Positions 22,868 to 34,503 of a stretch of DNA of 50,456 nucleotides are shown here, one piece after another; within the stretch, counting starts at the first letter, position 1, and every line of letters starts with the position of its first letter. Location: the NCBI GenBank assembly GCA_038238185.1, contig JBBRXY010000016.1, forward strand, positions 1 through 50,456, in the 5' to 3' direction. The translations under genes were made by a program, and so were the position numbers. Origin of the DNA: DATAQC01 sp038238185. GTDB taxonomy: Bacteria; Actinomycetota; Acidimicrobiia; Acidimicrobiales; AC-14. The notes under the pieces were generated by a model. It saw only the letters and a program-made list of their open reading frames with translations, was not told the origin of the DNA and did no database searches.

Positions 22868-25033
22868 ATGATCCACATCGCTGACTTCTGCTACCGGCGG
22901 CGTTGGCTCGTCGTTGTCGCCTGGGTGTTGGTGCTCTTTGGCGTCTTCGCCGCGGGGAGCGCCCTACCGGCCGTGCACAAGGCCAACTACCAGACCCCGG
23001 GGGCAGAGTCGACAAAGGCCTACGCCCTACTGAAGGAGCGCCTCCCGAAGCGGTCCGGTGACAGCATCCAGGTTGTCTTCAGCGGCGACATCAACAATCC
23101 GGCCACCAGGCAACAGGTCGAGGCCGAGCTCGAGAAGGTCAAGGCGGCCAGCCCCTTTGTCTCCGACATCGGCAGCCCGTACTCCGACCCGGCTGCCCAG
23201 ATCTCCAAGGACGGCCGCGTCGCCTATGCCGAGGTCACCTTCGACCGCACCCTCGACAAGCTCACCAACGCCGATTCCCAGTTCCAGAAGAAGTTCCTGA
23301 AGGCGGCCGACCCCGGACAGAAAGCGGGGCTCGACATCGAGGTGACCACCTTCGTCGCCGAGCAACAGCCCGGTTCGGAGTTCATCGGCCTGATCTTCGC
23401 TGCCCTCATCCTGCTCCTCGCCTTCGGCTCGGTCCTGGCCATGGGCCTGCCGATCGTCACCGCGCTGTTCGGGCTGGGCATCGGCGCCACCCTCGGCGGT
23501 GTCGCTTCCCGCTACATCGAGACGCCGGAGTGGGCGGCGATCGTCGCTTCCATGATCGGTATCGGCGTGGGCATCGACTACTCGCTGTTCATCATCACCC
23601 GCTACCGCACCTCGCTCCGCGGTGGGCTCTCGCCCCGGGAGGCCAACATCACCGCGATGGGCACCGCCGGTCGGGCCGTACTGTTCGCCGGCGGGACGGT
23701 GGTGATCTCCCTTCTCGGGATGCTCACCATGGGGCTCAGCTACCTCAACGGTGTCGTGTCGTCCTCGGTGCTGGCGGTGGTGACGATGCTGGCGGCCTCG
23801 CTCACGCTGTTGCCGGCGATCCTGGGGTTCGTGGGCACCAACATCGACAAGCTGCGCGTGCCGTTCACCGGCCGGGAGTCCCACCAGGGTGAGAAGGCCT
23901 TCTTCTACCGGTGGAGCCGGGTGGTCCAGCACCGGCCCTGGTTCGCCTTCGTCGGCGGGGCGCTGGTGCTGCTCATCATCACCCTGCCCGTCCTTTCCCT
24001 CCGCTTCGGGTTCCCGGATGCGGGGAACAACGCGAAAGGCGAGACGTCGCGCAAGGCCTACGACCAGTTGACCGCCGGGTTCGGCGGCGGCTTCAACGGC
24101 CCCCTGCTGGTGGTGGCCGACCTCAAGGGCGTGGCAAACCCCGAAGTGGCTGCCACCCAGATCGCCGATGCGGCCAAAGCCACCAAAGACGTGACCTTCG
24201 TGGCCCCGGCCAAGGTCACCAACGACACGGCCATCATCACCGTCTTCCCGAGAGAGAAGCCCCAGGCCGACTCGACCGACCAACTCGTCCATCGCCTCCG
24301 CGACACGGCGCTGCCGCCGGTGATGAGCTCGACCGGCGCCAAGGTCCTGGTCGGAGGGTTCACCGCCATCTCCGTCGACCAGAGCGACTACATCACCCGG
24401 CGCCTGCCGATCTTCATCGGCGCCGTCGTGCTCCTCTCGTTCATCCTCCTGACCACGGTGTTCCGGTCGCCGCTCGTGGCCCTGAAGGCCGGCATCATGA
24501 ACCTACTGTCGATCGCCGCCGCCTACGGGGTGATGTCCTATGCGGTACAGGGCACTTGGTTGGGCGACTTGTTCAGCATTCCCGAAACGCCCATCCCGGC
24601 GTTCATACCGATGATCATGTTCGCCATCCTGTTCGGGCTGTCGATGGACTATGAGGTGTTCCTCCTCAGCCGCATCCGGGAGGAGTACGTGCGCACCGGC
24701 GACAACGGTCTCGCCGTGGCCGACGGGCTGGCCGCCACCGCCCGGGTCATCACCGCAGCGGCGGCGATCATGGTGTTCGTGTTCGGGGTGTTCATCTTCG
24801 ACCCCAACGTCTTCATCAAGCAGATCGGCATGGGCCTCACAACGGCGGTCCTGGTCGACGCCACCATCGTCCGCATGGTGCTGGTGCCCGCCACCATGGA
24901 GCTGCTGGGCAACGCCAACTGGTGGATGCCGAAGTGGCTCGGCAAGATCCTGCCCGAGGTGCATATCGAAGGCGAAGCCGCCGTCCAAGCCGAGTTGGCC
25001 CTGCTGCTGGCCGAGGAAGAGCAGAAGGTCTGA
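22868..25033 (+). CDS. MMPL-family RND exporter 1
   Basis: The 721-residue protein has the MMPL plan: TM1 (about 14-32), a periplasmic domain, five to six clustered helices containing IGIGVGIDYSLFIITRYR, a second periplasmic domain and a second helix cluster with FGLSMDYEVFLLSRIREEY. The paired Asp-Tyr motifs in GIDYSLF and SMDYEVF are the conserved proton-relay sites. In mycobacteria the family exports lipids; here the substrate is unknown. I chose the ATG at 22868 because GGAGG lies six bases upstream; the frame runs back to 22652 but that part is not MMPL-like. This leaves a leader of over 200 nt after the candidate promoter. It is convergent with exporter 2. Confidence 0.92.
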   Translation: MIHIADFCYRRRWLVVVAWVLVLFGVFAAGSALPAVHKANYQTPGAESTKAYALLKERLPKRSGDSIQVVFSGDINNPATRQQVEAELEKVKAASPFVSDIGSPYSDPAAQISKDGRVAYAEVTFDRTLDKLTNADSQFQKKFLKAADPGQKAGLDIEVTTFVAEQQPGSEFIGLIFAALILLLAFGSVLAMGLPIVTALFGLGIGATLGGVASRYIETPEWAAIVASMIGIGVGIDYSLFIITRYRTSLRGGLSPREANITAMGTAGRAVLFAGGTVVISLLGMLTMGLSYLNGVVSSSVLAVVTMLAASLTLLPAILGFVGTNIDKLRVPFTGRESHQGEKAFFYRWSRVVQHRPWFAFVGGALVLLIITLPVLSLRFGFPDAGNNAKGETSRKAYDQLTAGFGGGFNGPLLVVADLKGVANPEVAATQIADAAKATKDVTFVAPAKVTNDTAIITVFPREKPQADSTDQLVHRLRDTALPPVMSSTGAKVLVGGFTAISVDQSDYITRRLPIFIGAVVLLSFILLTTVFRSPLVALKAGIMNLLSIAAAYGVMSYAVQGTWLGDLFSIPETPIPAFIPMIMFAILFGLSMDYEVFLLSRIREEYVRTGDNGLAVADGLAATARVITAAAAIMVFVFGVFIFDPNVFIKQIGMGLTTAVLVDATIVRMVLVPATMELLGNANWWMPKWLGKILPEVHIEGEAAVQAELALLLAEEEQKV

Positions 25034-25045
25034 CGAACCCGGTGC

Positions 25046-27391
25046 CTACTCCACGTGGATGTGGGGCAGGATCCGATCGAGCCAGGCGGGCAGCCACCAG
25101 TTGGCCTTGCCCGCCAGCTCCATCGTCGACGGCACGAGCATCATGCGCACGATGGTGGCGTCGACGAACACGGCGACAGCCATGCCGAGGCCGATCATCT
25201 TCACCGTCGGGTCGGGATTGGTGACGAACGACAGGAACACCGCGATCATGATCAGCGCCGCCGCGGTGATCACCCGGGCGGTGGCCGCCAGGCCGGTCAC
25301 CACACTCTGGCGACTGTCGCCTGACTTCTCGTACTCCTCTTTGATGCGAGAGATGAGGAACACCTCGTAGTCCATCGAGAGGCCGAAGAGCACGGCGAAC
25401 ATGATCACCGGGACGAAGGCCACGATGGGCACCGTGCCGGAAAGGCCGATGAGCCCCCTTCCCCAGCCCTCCTGGAACACGAGGACGATCACGCCGTAGG
25501 CCCCCCCGATCGACAGCAGGTTCATGATGGCGGCCTTGAACGGCACGAACAACGAACGGAACACCATCATCAGCAGCAGGAAGGCGCCCAGGAGCACCGC
25601 CCCGATGAACACGGGCAGCCGGCTCGTGAGGGCGTCGGTCAGGTCGATGAGGGTCGAGGTCTGACCGCCGATGTAGACCTTGTTGGCGTCACCAGTGGTC
25701 CCCTTCAACGCCGTCGGGATCACCTTGTCGTGCAGGGTGCGAACCAGGTCGGCGGTGGCCTCGGAGTTGGGCGCGGTGGTTGGAACGATCTGGATGATCA
25801 GCGCCGTCGGCAGCTTGGGGTTCTGCTCGGTCGGGACGTTGTTGGGCACCGGCAACGACACCCGGGCCACGCCGGGGGTCGCCTTGATGGCGTCGTCCAG
25901 CCTGCTCAGGGCCACGAACCCGTCGGCCACCGCCTTCTGGTTGGTGAGATCAGCACCCCGCAGGTCGATGGCGAGCAACAGTGGGCCGTTGATGCCAGGG
26001 CCGAAGTTGGCGGTGAGGGTTTCGTAGGCCCGACGTTGGGTGAGCTCCGGCGCCACGTTGCCGTCGTCGGTGAAGCCCAGCTCGATCTGAAGCACGGGGG
26101 CGGCCAGCGCCAACAGGATCACCAGGCTGATCAAGGCGTAGCGCAATGGGTGATCCGACGTCGCCGACGCCCAGCGCGCCGACAGCGTCTTGTGGATGTC
26201 GGCGGTCTCGTGGTGATGATGGATCGACAGCGAGTTGATCCGGGTGCCGAGGGCCCCGAGCAGGGCGGGCACCAGCGTCAACGCGGCGGCGATGGCCACA
26301 CCCACGAACAGCGCGGCGACGTAGCCGAGCTGGGCCACGTAGGGGATGCCGACGAAATAGAGGCCGCACAGCGCCATGCACACGGTGATCCCCGCGAAGA
26401 GCACCGCCGAGCCGGAGGTGGCGATGGACCGGCCGACGGCGTCGTTCGGCTCCATACCCTCGGTGAGGCCCTGCCGGAACCGGCTCACGATGAACAGGGA
26501 GTAGTCGATCCCGACGCCCAGGCCGATCATCGCCCCGAGGATCGGGGCCACCGACCCGATGGAGAACGAGGCCTCGAGGATGCCGACGATGAAGTGCGAC
26601 AGCATGACCGACATCAGGGCCACGCCGATCGGCACCGCCATCGAGGTGAACGAACCCAGGGCGATGATCAGGATGATGATCGCGAAGGCCAGACCGATGG
26701 GCTCGGCGTACTTCGAGATGCCTGGGTCGGGCGGGTTGCCGAGGTCGACGACCTGGCCGCCGAGGTTCACCGTCACGCCGGCCTTCACCGCCGGTTGCGT
26801 CGCCTTCTCCAGCTCGGTGAACACGGTCTTGGCCCGGTCGACGCTGAGCTGCTCGGCGAACGGCACGGTGGCGAAGCCGACGGTCTGCTGGGCGTTGATG
26901 TTCAGCATCTCGTTGGTGAGGACGGCGTGACCCTGGTCGAATCCCTCCACGCCGGTCGGCGTCGGATCGAACGGACCGGTCACGGAGGTGACGCCGGGGA
27001 GCCCCGTGAGGTTCGCCACCGCCTGATCGATCGCCGCTTTGCGGTTGGGGTCGGCGAGCGACTCGCCGGCCGCCTCGAATACCACGACGGCACTCGGACC
27101 GGACGCCGAGGGGAACTGCGAAGCCAACAGATCGGTGGCCTTCTGCGACTGCGTACCGGGGATCTCGAACTTGTCCCGGGATGCTCCGTGATGGGCCCCG
27201 TTGACCACGCCCACGGAAACCACGACGACCAGCCACGCCACGATGATCGGCCAGTGCCGGCGAGCACAAAACGTGCCCAGGCGCTCGAGCGCCGCCGGAC
27301 GCCGGTTGTCGCCCGGTCCCGATTCGGGAAGCGACGACGCCTTCGCCGGCCCAGCGCGGGGCGGACGCCCAGTGTCGATCGGGTGGGCCAT
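25046..27391 (-). CDS. MMPL-family RND exporter 2
   Basis: The 781-residue protein is a second MMPL transporter, longer at the N-terminus (a polar, Pro/Arg-rich leader of about 50 residues before TM1 WPIIVAWLVVVVSVGVV). It has GLGVGIDYSLFIVSRFRQGL and FGLSMDYEVFLISRIKEEYEKSGDSR in the two helix clusters, and HHHHETADIH (about 385) in the cytoplasmic loop. It ends MLVPSTMELAGKANWWLPAWLDRILPHIHVE (in pieces), parallel to the MELLGNANWWMPKWLGKILPEVHIE end of exporter 1. The pair look like diverged duplicates placed tail to tail, with 12 bp between stops. The ATG at 27391 has GGAGAGGA upstream. Confidence 0.92.
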   Translation of the reverse strand: MAHPIDTGRPPRAGPAKASSLPESGPGDNRRPAALERLGTFCARRHWPIIVAWLVVVVSVGVVNGAHHGASRDKFEIPGTQSQKATDLLASQFPSASGPSAVVVFEAAGESLADPNRKAAIDQAVANLTGLPGVTSVTGPFDPTPTGVEGFDQGHAVLTNEMLNINAQQTVGFATVPFAEQLSVDRAKTVFTELEKATQPAVKAGVTVNLGGQVVDLGNPPDPGISKYAEPIGLAFAIIILIIALGSFTSMAVPIGVALMSVMLSHFIVGILEASFSIGSVAPILGAMIGLGVGIDYSLFIVSRFRQGLTEGMEPNDAVGRSIATSGSAVLFAGITVCMALCGLYFVGIPYVAQLGYVAALFVGVAIAAALTLVPALLGALGTRINSLSIHHHHETADIHKTLSARWASATSDHPLRYALISLVILLALAAPVLQIELGFTDDGNVAPELTQRRAYETLTANFGPGINGPLLLAIDLRGADLTNQKAVADGFVALSRLDDAIKATPGVARVSLPVPNNVPTEQNPKLPTALIIQIVPTTAPNSEATADLVRTLHDKVIPTALKGTTGDANKVYIGGQTSTLIDLTDALTSRLPVFIGAVLLGAFLLLMMVFRSLFVPFKAAIMNLLSIGGAYGVIVLVFQEGWGRGLIGLSGTVPIVAFVPVIMFAVLFGLSMDYEVFLISRIKEEYEKSGDSRQSVVTGLAATARVITAAALIMIAVFLSFVTNPDPTVKMIGLGMAVAVFVDATIVRMMLVPSTMELAGKANWWLPAWLDRILPHIHVE

Positions 27392-27594
27392 GTGGTGTCC
27401 TCTCCGGGGCTGGTTGAGCATGCGGCGGCGGGACGAACCTAGCAATTGTCCGAAAGGACCTCTTCGCTAACCCCTGTCGACGACTTGGGCCAATCAGCCG
27501 GCGGCCCGACGGTTGAAGACCATCCCCGGACGTGCCACGCTTCGTTTCGAGGCCGTGTCTCCCCATGGGCGGGCCTCAGAGCTAGGAGGAGCAA

Positions 27595-28773
27595 ATGGCG
27601 AGGCGCGATGCACGTGTCTTCCGGAAGACACCGGTTTCCTGGAAATCCCCGCTGGTGGCCCTGGTCGTGCTGAGCGCGGGCGCGCTCGCATCCTGTTCGT
27701 CGGGCTCCGGTTCCGGCGCTGCCATCACGGCCGTGAAGGGTGAGGCCTGCGGTTACGTCGTCAACATCAGCCTCTTCGGTGGTCCCCAGAACAAGACGGG
27801 GTGCGGTCAGCCGCCCAGTGCCCCCCCGACGGGCGCCAGCCCGTCGGTGCAACTGCCGCAGGGTGGCTCGGCGGCGGCGGTCACGGCCAACAGCCCGACC
27901 GGGGCCAAGGCCCAGTACGGTCCCGCCGTCATCTTCGGCGGTGTGTGGCCCAAGGGCGTGGGGTCGGCGCCGCCGTCGGGGCCGATCTCCGTCAGCACCA
28001 AGGGAACACCGGGGGCCAAGTCGGTGACCAGCTCGGCCGACATCGTTCTCCGCGCCCCGCCCGACCCGGCTTCGCCGGGGGGTTTCGGGCCTCCCCCGGT
28101 CGAGGGCGACGAGCTGCACGTCACCTGCACGGCATCGGACAAGGCCGTCAGCGGTTCGACGACGTTCGTACACGGAACGCTCGCCACCTCGACGGATGTC
28201 GAGGGTGATCCCGTCACCCGGGAACCCATTCCCGACAAGCCGCCCGTCAACTACACCCGCTCAGGCGTGATCACCAACGTCGGCGATGTCTTCACCGCCG
28301 TGTTGAACCAACAGATCGTGAACTCCGACGGCTCCCTCACCGTGAACGCCGTGCACCTGTACCTCTTCGGGCCCACGGCGGTGGGCGACATGGTCAAGGG
28401 CCAGGCAACCTGTGGCACGACTCCGTCCAAAGCCACCACCAAGGACACGGTTGCGCCCAGTTGCTCGGCACTCGTGGTGGTGCCCATGGCTCCCGACAAC
28501 CCCACGCCGGTGGTGCCGCGCCAGGAAATGATCGGGGTCTTCGACGCCGGGGGTCTCCAGTCGGTGACCAACGTCCAAGTTGCCAATGGAACCGTCGATG
28601 TCGGCAAGCCCAACCGGCCGGAGCCATACCTGAGGGCCACGCCTGGCCAGACCGGCCCGCTCCCTGTTACCGCCACCCGCACCGCCGATGCGGAGAAGGC
28701 CGGGCAGCCGATGACGTGGTCGTTCGACGCCACCGACGTGGCCGGCAACACCACCCACTGCCCGACGAAGTAA
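27595..28773 (+). CDS. Choice-of-anchor P type secreted lipoprotein
   Basis: The 392-residue protein has a signal with lipobox LASC (Cys34) and a Ser/Gly-rich start to the mature chain. It resembles actinobacterial choice-of-anchor P proteins: GYVVNISLFGGPQNKTGCG, PSVQLPQGGSAAAVTA, IFGGVWP, PPSGPISVSTKGTPG, TSSADIVLRAPP, DELHVTCTAS, PPVNYTRSGVITNVGDVFT and VNAVHLYLFGP (in pieces). The C-terminal part (about 285-392) is a separate Ig-like domain with Cys at TVAPSCSALV and at NTTHCPTK. The role is unknown; surface structure is likely. AGGAGG precedes the ATG closely. A weak upstream GTCC-GAAA-GGAC hairpin lies at about 27450. Confidence 0.75.
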   Translation: MARRDARVFRKTPVSWKSPLVALVVLSAGALASCSSGSGSGAAITAVKGEACGYVVNISLFGGPQNKTGCGQPPSAPPTGASPSVQLPQGGSAAAVTANSPTGAKAQYGPAVIFGGVWPKGVGSAPPSGPISVSTKGTPGAKSVTSSADIVLRAPPDPASPGGFGPPPVEGDELHVTCTASDKAVSGSTTFVHGTLATSTDVEGDPVTREPIPDKPPVNYTRSGVITNVGDVFTAVLNQQIVNSDGSLTVNAVHLYLFGPTAVGDMVKGQATCGTTPSKATTKDTVAPSCSALVVVPMAPDNPTPVVPRQEMIGVFDAGGLQSVTNVQVANGTVDVGKPNRPEPYLRATPGQTGPLPVTATRTADAEKAGQPMTWSFDATDVAGNTTHCPTK

Positions 28774-28789
28774 CGGGACCCGCCACTCG

Positions 28790-29643
28790 CTAATACTCGT
28801 AGAACCCGTGGCCGGTCTTGCGACCGAGTAGGCCGGCCTCGACCATCCTCGACAGCAACGGCGGCGGGGCGTACAGCGGCTCTTTGAACTCCTCGTAGAG
28901 CGACCGGGCCGCGGCCAGGGTGGTGTCGAGGCCGATGAAGTCGGAAAGGGCGAGCGGGCCCATGGGGTGGTTGCAGCCCAACACCATCCCGGCGTCGATG
29001 TCCTCGGCGGTGGCGAAGCCGGACTCCAGCATGCGGATGGCCGACACCAGGTAGGGAATGAGGAGGGCGTTGACGATGAAGCCGGCCCGGTCCTTCGAGC
29101 GGATGACCCGCTTGTCGAGAGTGCCCTCGGCGAAGGCGTGCACCACCTCGGTCGTCTCGACGCTGGTCAGTAGCGACGCCACCAGCTCCACCAGTTTGAG
29201 CACGGGCACGGGACTGAAGAAGTGAAGGCCGAGGACCCGGTCGGGCCGCCCTGTGACCATGGCCAGCTTCATGATCGGGATGGCCGAGGTGTTGGAGGCA
29301 AGGATGGCGTCGTCGGCCACCACCTTGTCGAGTGTGGCGAACACGTCGAGCTTGAGCGGCTCGGACTCCGACACCGCCTCGATCACGAGCTGTCGGTCGG
29401 CGAGATCACCTAGGTCGGTGGTGTAACGCAGGTGGGAGAGGGCGGCGGCGACCTCGTCGCCGGACAACTTGCCCCGCCGCAGAGCCCGGTCGAGCGAGAT
29501 CTGGACCCGAGCCTTTCCGCCCGCCACTGCATCGGCGTCGATTTCGCGGACGACCACGTCGAGGCCGGCGCGAGCCGAGATCTCGGCGATGCCCGACCCC
29601 ATGAGCCCGCAGCCGACCACGCCGACCCGCTCGATAGCCGGGG

Positions 29644-29647
<4 letters not shown>
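28790..29647 (-). CDS. hbd: 3-hydroxyacyl-CoA dehydrogenase (second copy)
   Basis: The 285-residue enzyme has the NAD-binding motif GVVGCGLMGSGIAE (about 8-21), the catalytic His in LGLHFFSPVPVLKLVELV with its partner Glu, NTSAIPI and the C-terminal domain ending GRKTGHGFYEY. It should interconvert (S)-3-hydroxybutyryl-CoA and acetoacetyl-CoA with NAD(H). Its ATG at 29647 overlaps the aceE stop as ATGA, so it is the last coupled gene of the leftward PHA run. It is a diverged paralogue of the enzyme at 33566-34429. Why the run encodes two such enzymes is unclear: different chain lengths or cofactors are possible. Confidence 0.92.
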
Positions 29648-32369
<2,722 letters not shown>

Positions 32370-32373
<4 letters not shown>

Positions 32374-33551
32374 AGCTTTACCTGTACGAGGGTGGCCTCG
32401 CCCTGTCCGCCCCCGCCGCACAGGGCCGCCGCTCCGAGCCCGCCTCCGCGACGGCGGAGCTCCTCGACCAGGGTCATGACCAGGCGGGTCCCCGATGCAC
32501 CGATGGGGTGGCCCAGGGCGATGGCGCCACCGTTCACGTTCACGATGTCGTCGCCGATGCCGAGGTCGGCCATGGACGCGGCGCTGACGGCGGCGAAGGC
32601 CTCGTTGATCTCGAACAGGTCGATGTCGGGCACGGTGCGGCTCGTCTTGTCGAGGGCCCGGGTGATCGCCCGTGACGGCTGGGTCAGCAGCGACGCGTCG
32701 GGACCGGCGACAATCCCGAAGCCGACCAGCTCGGCCAACGGGGTCAGGCCCAGCTCGGCCGCCTTGGCCGCACTCACCACGATCACGGCGCCGGCGCCGT
32801 CGGAGATCTGCGAGGCGTTGCCGGCAGTGATGGTGCCGTCCGGCGAAAAAGCGGGCCTGAGGCGGCCCAGCGTCTCGGTGGTGGTCTCGGGGCGGACGCC
32901 TTCGTCGGCCTCGACGACGATCGAGCCCTTCCGCTGTTTCACCGTGACGGGAACGATTTCGTTGGCCAGGCGGCCCTCCTTGATGGCCGATGCCGCCCGC
33001 TCGTGGCTCTTGGCTGCCAGCTCGTCCTGGACCGCACGCGAGATCGCGGCCTTTGAGACGTACGCCTCGGTGCCCGCCCCCATGTGCACACCGTCGAAGG
33101 CGCACCACAGGCCATCGCTGATCATGGAGTCGACGGCGGTGACGTCGCCCAGGCGGTACCCGGCCCGGGTCTCGGGGAGCAGGTGGGGTGCCTGGGTCAT
33201 CGACTCCATGCCGCCGGCGACAACGATTTCGGCATCGCCGGCCTGGATCATCTGGTCGGCCAGGTAGATGGCGTCGATGCCCGACAGGCACACCTTGTTG
33301 ACGGTGAAGGCCGGGACGCTCATGGGGATGCCGCCCTTGGCCGCAGCCTGGCGGGCGGGGTTCTGGCCCTGCCCGGCCTGGAGCACGTGGCCCACGATCA
33401 CGTGGTCGACCTGATCGGGCTGAAGGCCCGCTCGGGCCAACGCCGCGGTGATGGCGAGACCGCCGAGCTCGGTGGCCGGGAGGGTGGCCAGCGACCCGGA
33501 CAGCTTGCCGATCGGGGTACGGGCGTACGAAACGAGAATGGATCCGGGCAT
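32370..33551 (-). CDS. phaA: Acetyl-CoA acetyltransferase (thiolase)
   Basis: The 393-residue enzyme condenses two acetyl-CoA to acetoacetyl-CoA. The catalytic residues fall at C88 in NKVCLSGIDAI, H348 in GHPIGASGTR and C378 in CGGGGQG, the same spacing as Zoogloea PhaA (C89, H348, C378). NEAFA and GGAIALGHP are also present. The ATG at 33551 has GGAGAG upstream, 14 bp after the stop of the preceding dehydrogenase. Context within the PHA run supports biosynthetic use; a degradative thiolase cannot be excluded from sequence alone. Confidence 0.94.
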
Positions 33552-33565
33552 GATGTGCTCTCCTC

Positions 33566-34429
33566 TCAGCTGGCGGCCGGGTAGGTATAGAAGCCCTGGC
33601 CGGTCTTGCGCCCGAGCTGCTCGGCCGTGACCATGCGCTTCAAGAGCGGGGCCGGCGCTGTGCACGGGTCGTGGCGCTCCTCGTAGAGCGCCTCCAGGAT
33701 GGACAGGCTGACGTCGAGGCCGACCAGGTCGAGCACCTGGAGCGGGCCCATCGGGAAGCCACAGCCACCCTTCATGGCCGCGTCGATGTCCTCACGGGTG
33801 GCGACCTCGTTGTCGAGCATCTGCACGGCGCCGTTGAGGTAGGGGAACAGCAGGGCGTTGACGATGAACCCGGCGTTGTCCTTGACCGTCACCGCCTCCT
33901 TGCCGCAGTCGGTGGCGAACTGGCGGGCGGCGTCCATGGTCTGGTCGGCAGTGCTGGGGGTGTGCACCAGCTCCACGACCGGCATCCGGGGGGCGGGGTC
34001 GAAGAAGTGCAGGCCGAGGACGCGGTCGGGACGATTGGTTCCGATGCCGATGTCGTTCACCGACAGCGTCGAGGTGTTGGTGGCCAGGATGGTGTCGTCA
34101 CCACAGATGCGGTCGAGCTCGGCGAACAACTGCTTCTTGATCTCGAGGTCCTCGACGACGGACTCAACCACCAGGCCGCAACGCTCGAGGTCTTCGAGGT
34201 CGGCTGTGGCCGTGACCCGGGCAAAGGCGGCGTTGCTGTCCTCGGTGGAGAGCTTGCCCTTCTCCACCTGGAAGTCGAGCGACTTGGCCAGCCTGCCGAC
34301 TGCGGTCTCGGCACTCGACTGGGTGCGACCCCGGACCAGCACCTCGAAGCCGGCCTTGGCCACCACCTCGGCGATGCCGGAGCTCATCATCCCGGTCCCT
34401 GCTACTCCTACGGTCTTGATGTCATTCAT
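33566..34429 (-). CDS. hbd: 3-hydroxybutyryl-CoA dehydrogenase (first copy)
   Basis: The 287-residue protein has the dinucleotide motif GVAGTGMMSSGIAE (about 8-21), NTSTLSV, the catalytic region LGLHFFDPAPRMPVVELV, and KDNAGFIVNALLFPYLN in the C-terminal domain, ending GRKTGQGFYTYPAAS. It should reduce acetoacetyl-CoA to (S)-3-hydroxybutyryl-CoA, or act in the reverse direction. AGGAAGAGGAG precedes the ATG. It lies 74 bp after phaC and 14 bp before the thiolase. Compared with the second copy it has Met-Met and Ser in the glycine loop and DPAPRMP in place of SPVPVLK near the active site. Confidence 0.93.
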   Translation of the reverse strand: MNDIKTVGVAGTGMMSSGIAEVVAKAGFEVLVRGRTQSSAETAVGRLAKSLDFQVEKGKLSTEDSNAAFARVTATADLEDLERCGLVVESVVEDLEIKKQLFAELDRICGDDTILATNTSTLSVNDIGIGTNRPDRVLGLHFFDPAPRMPVVELVHTPSTADQTMDAARQFATDCGKEAVTVKDNAGFIVNALLFPYLNGAVQMLDNEVATREDIDAAMKGGCGFPMGPLQVLDLVGLDVSLSILEALYEERHDPCTAPAPLLKRMVTAEQLGRKTGQGFYTYPAAS

Positions 34430-34503
34430 CTTTGTCTCCTCTTCCTCTCGATTTCTGCGTTCGGTGCGAGCTGCGACGGTGTCGGTGGTTCGCGCTAGTC
34501 GGT

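Noticed and set aside
25730..27442. A 570-residue open frame antisense to the second MMPL exporter
   Set aside because: It is a shadow frame rich in Arg, Gly and His without any conserved motif.
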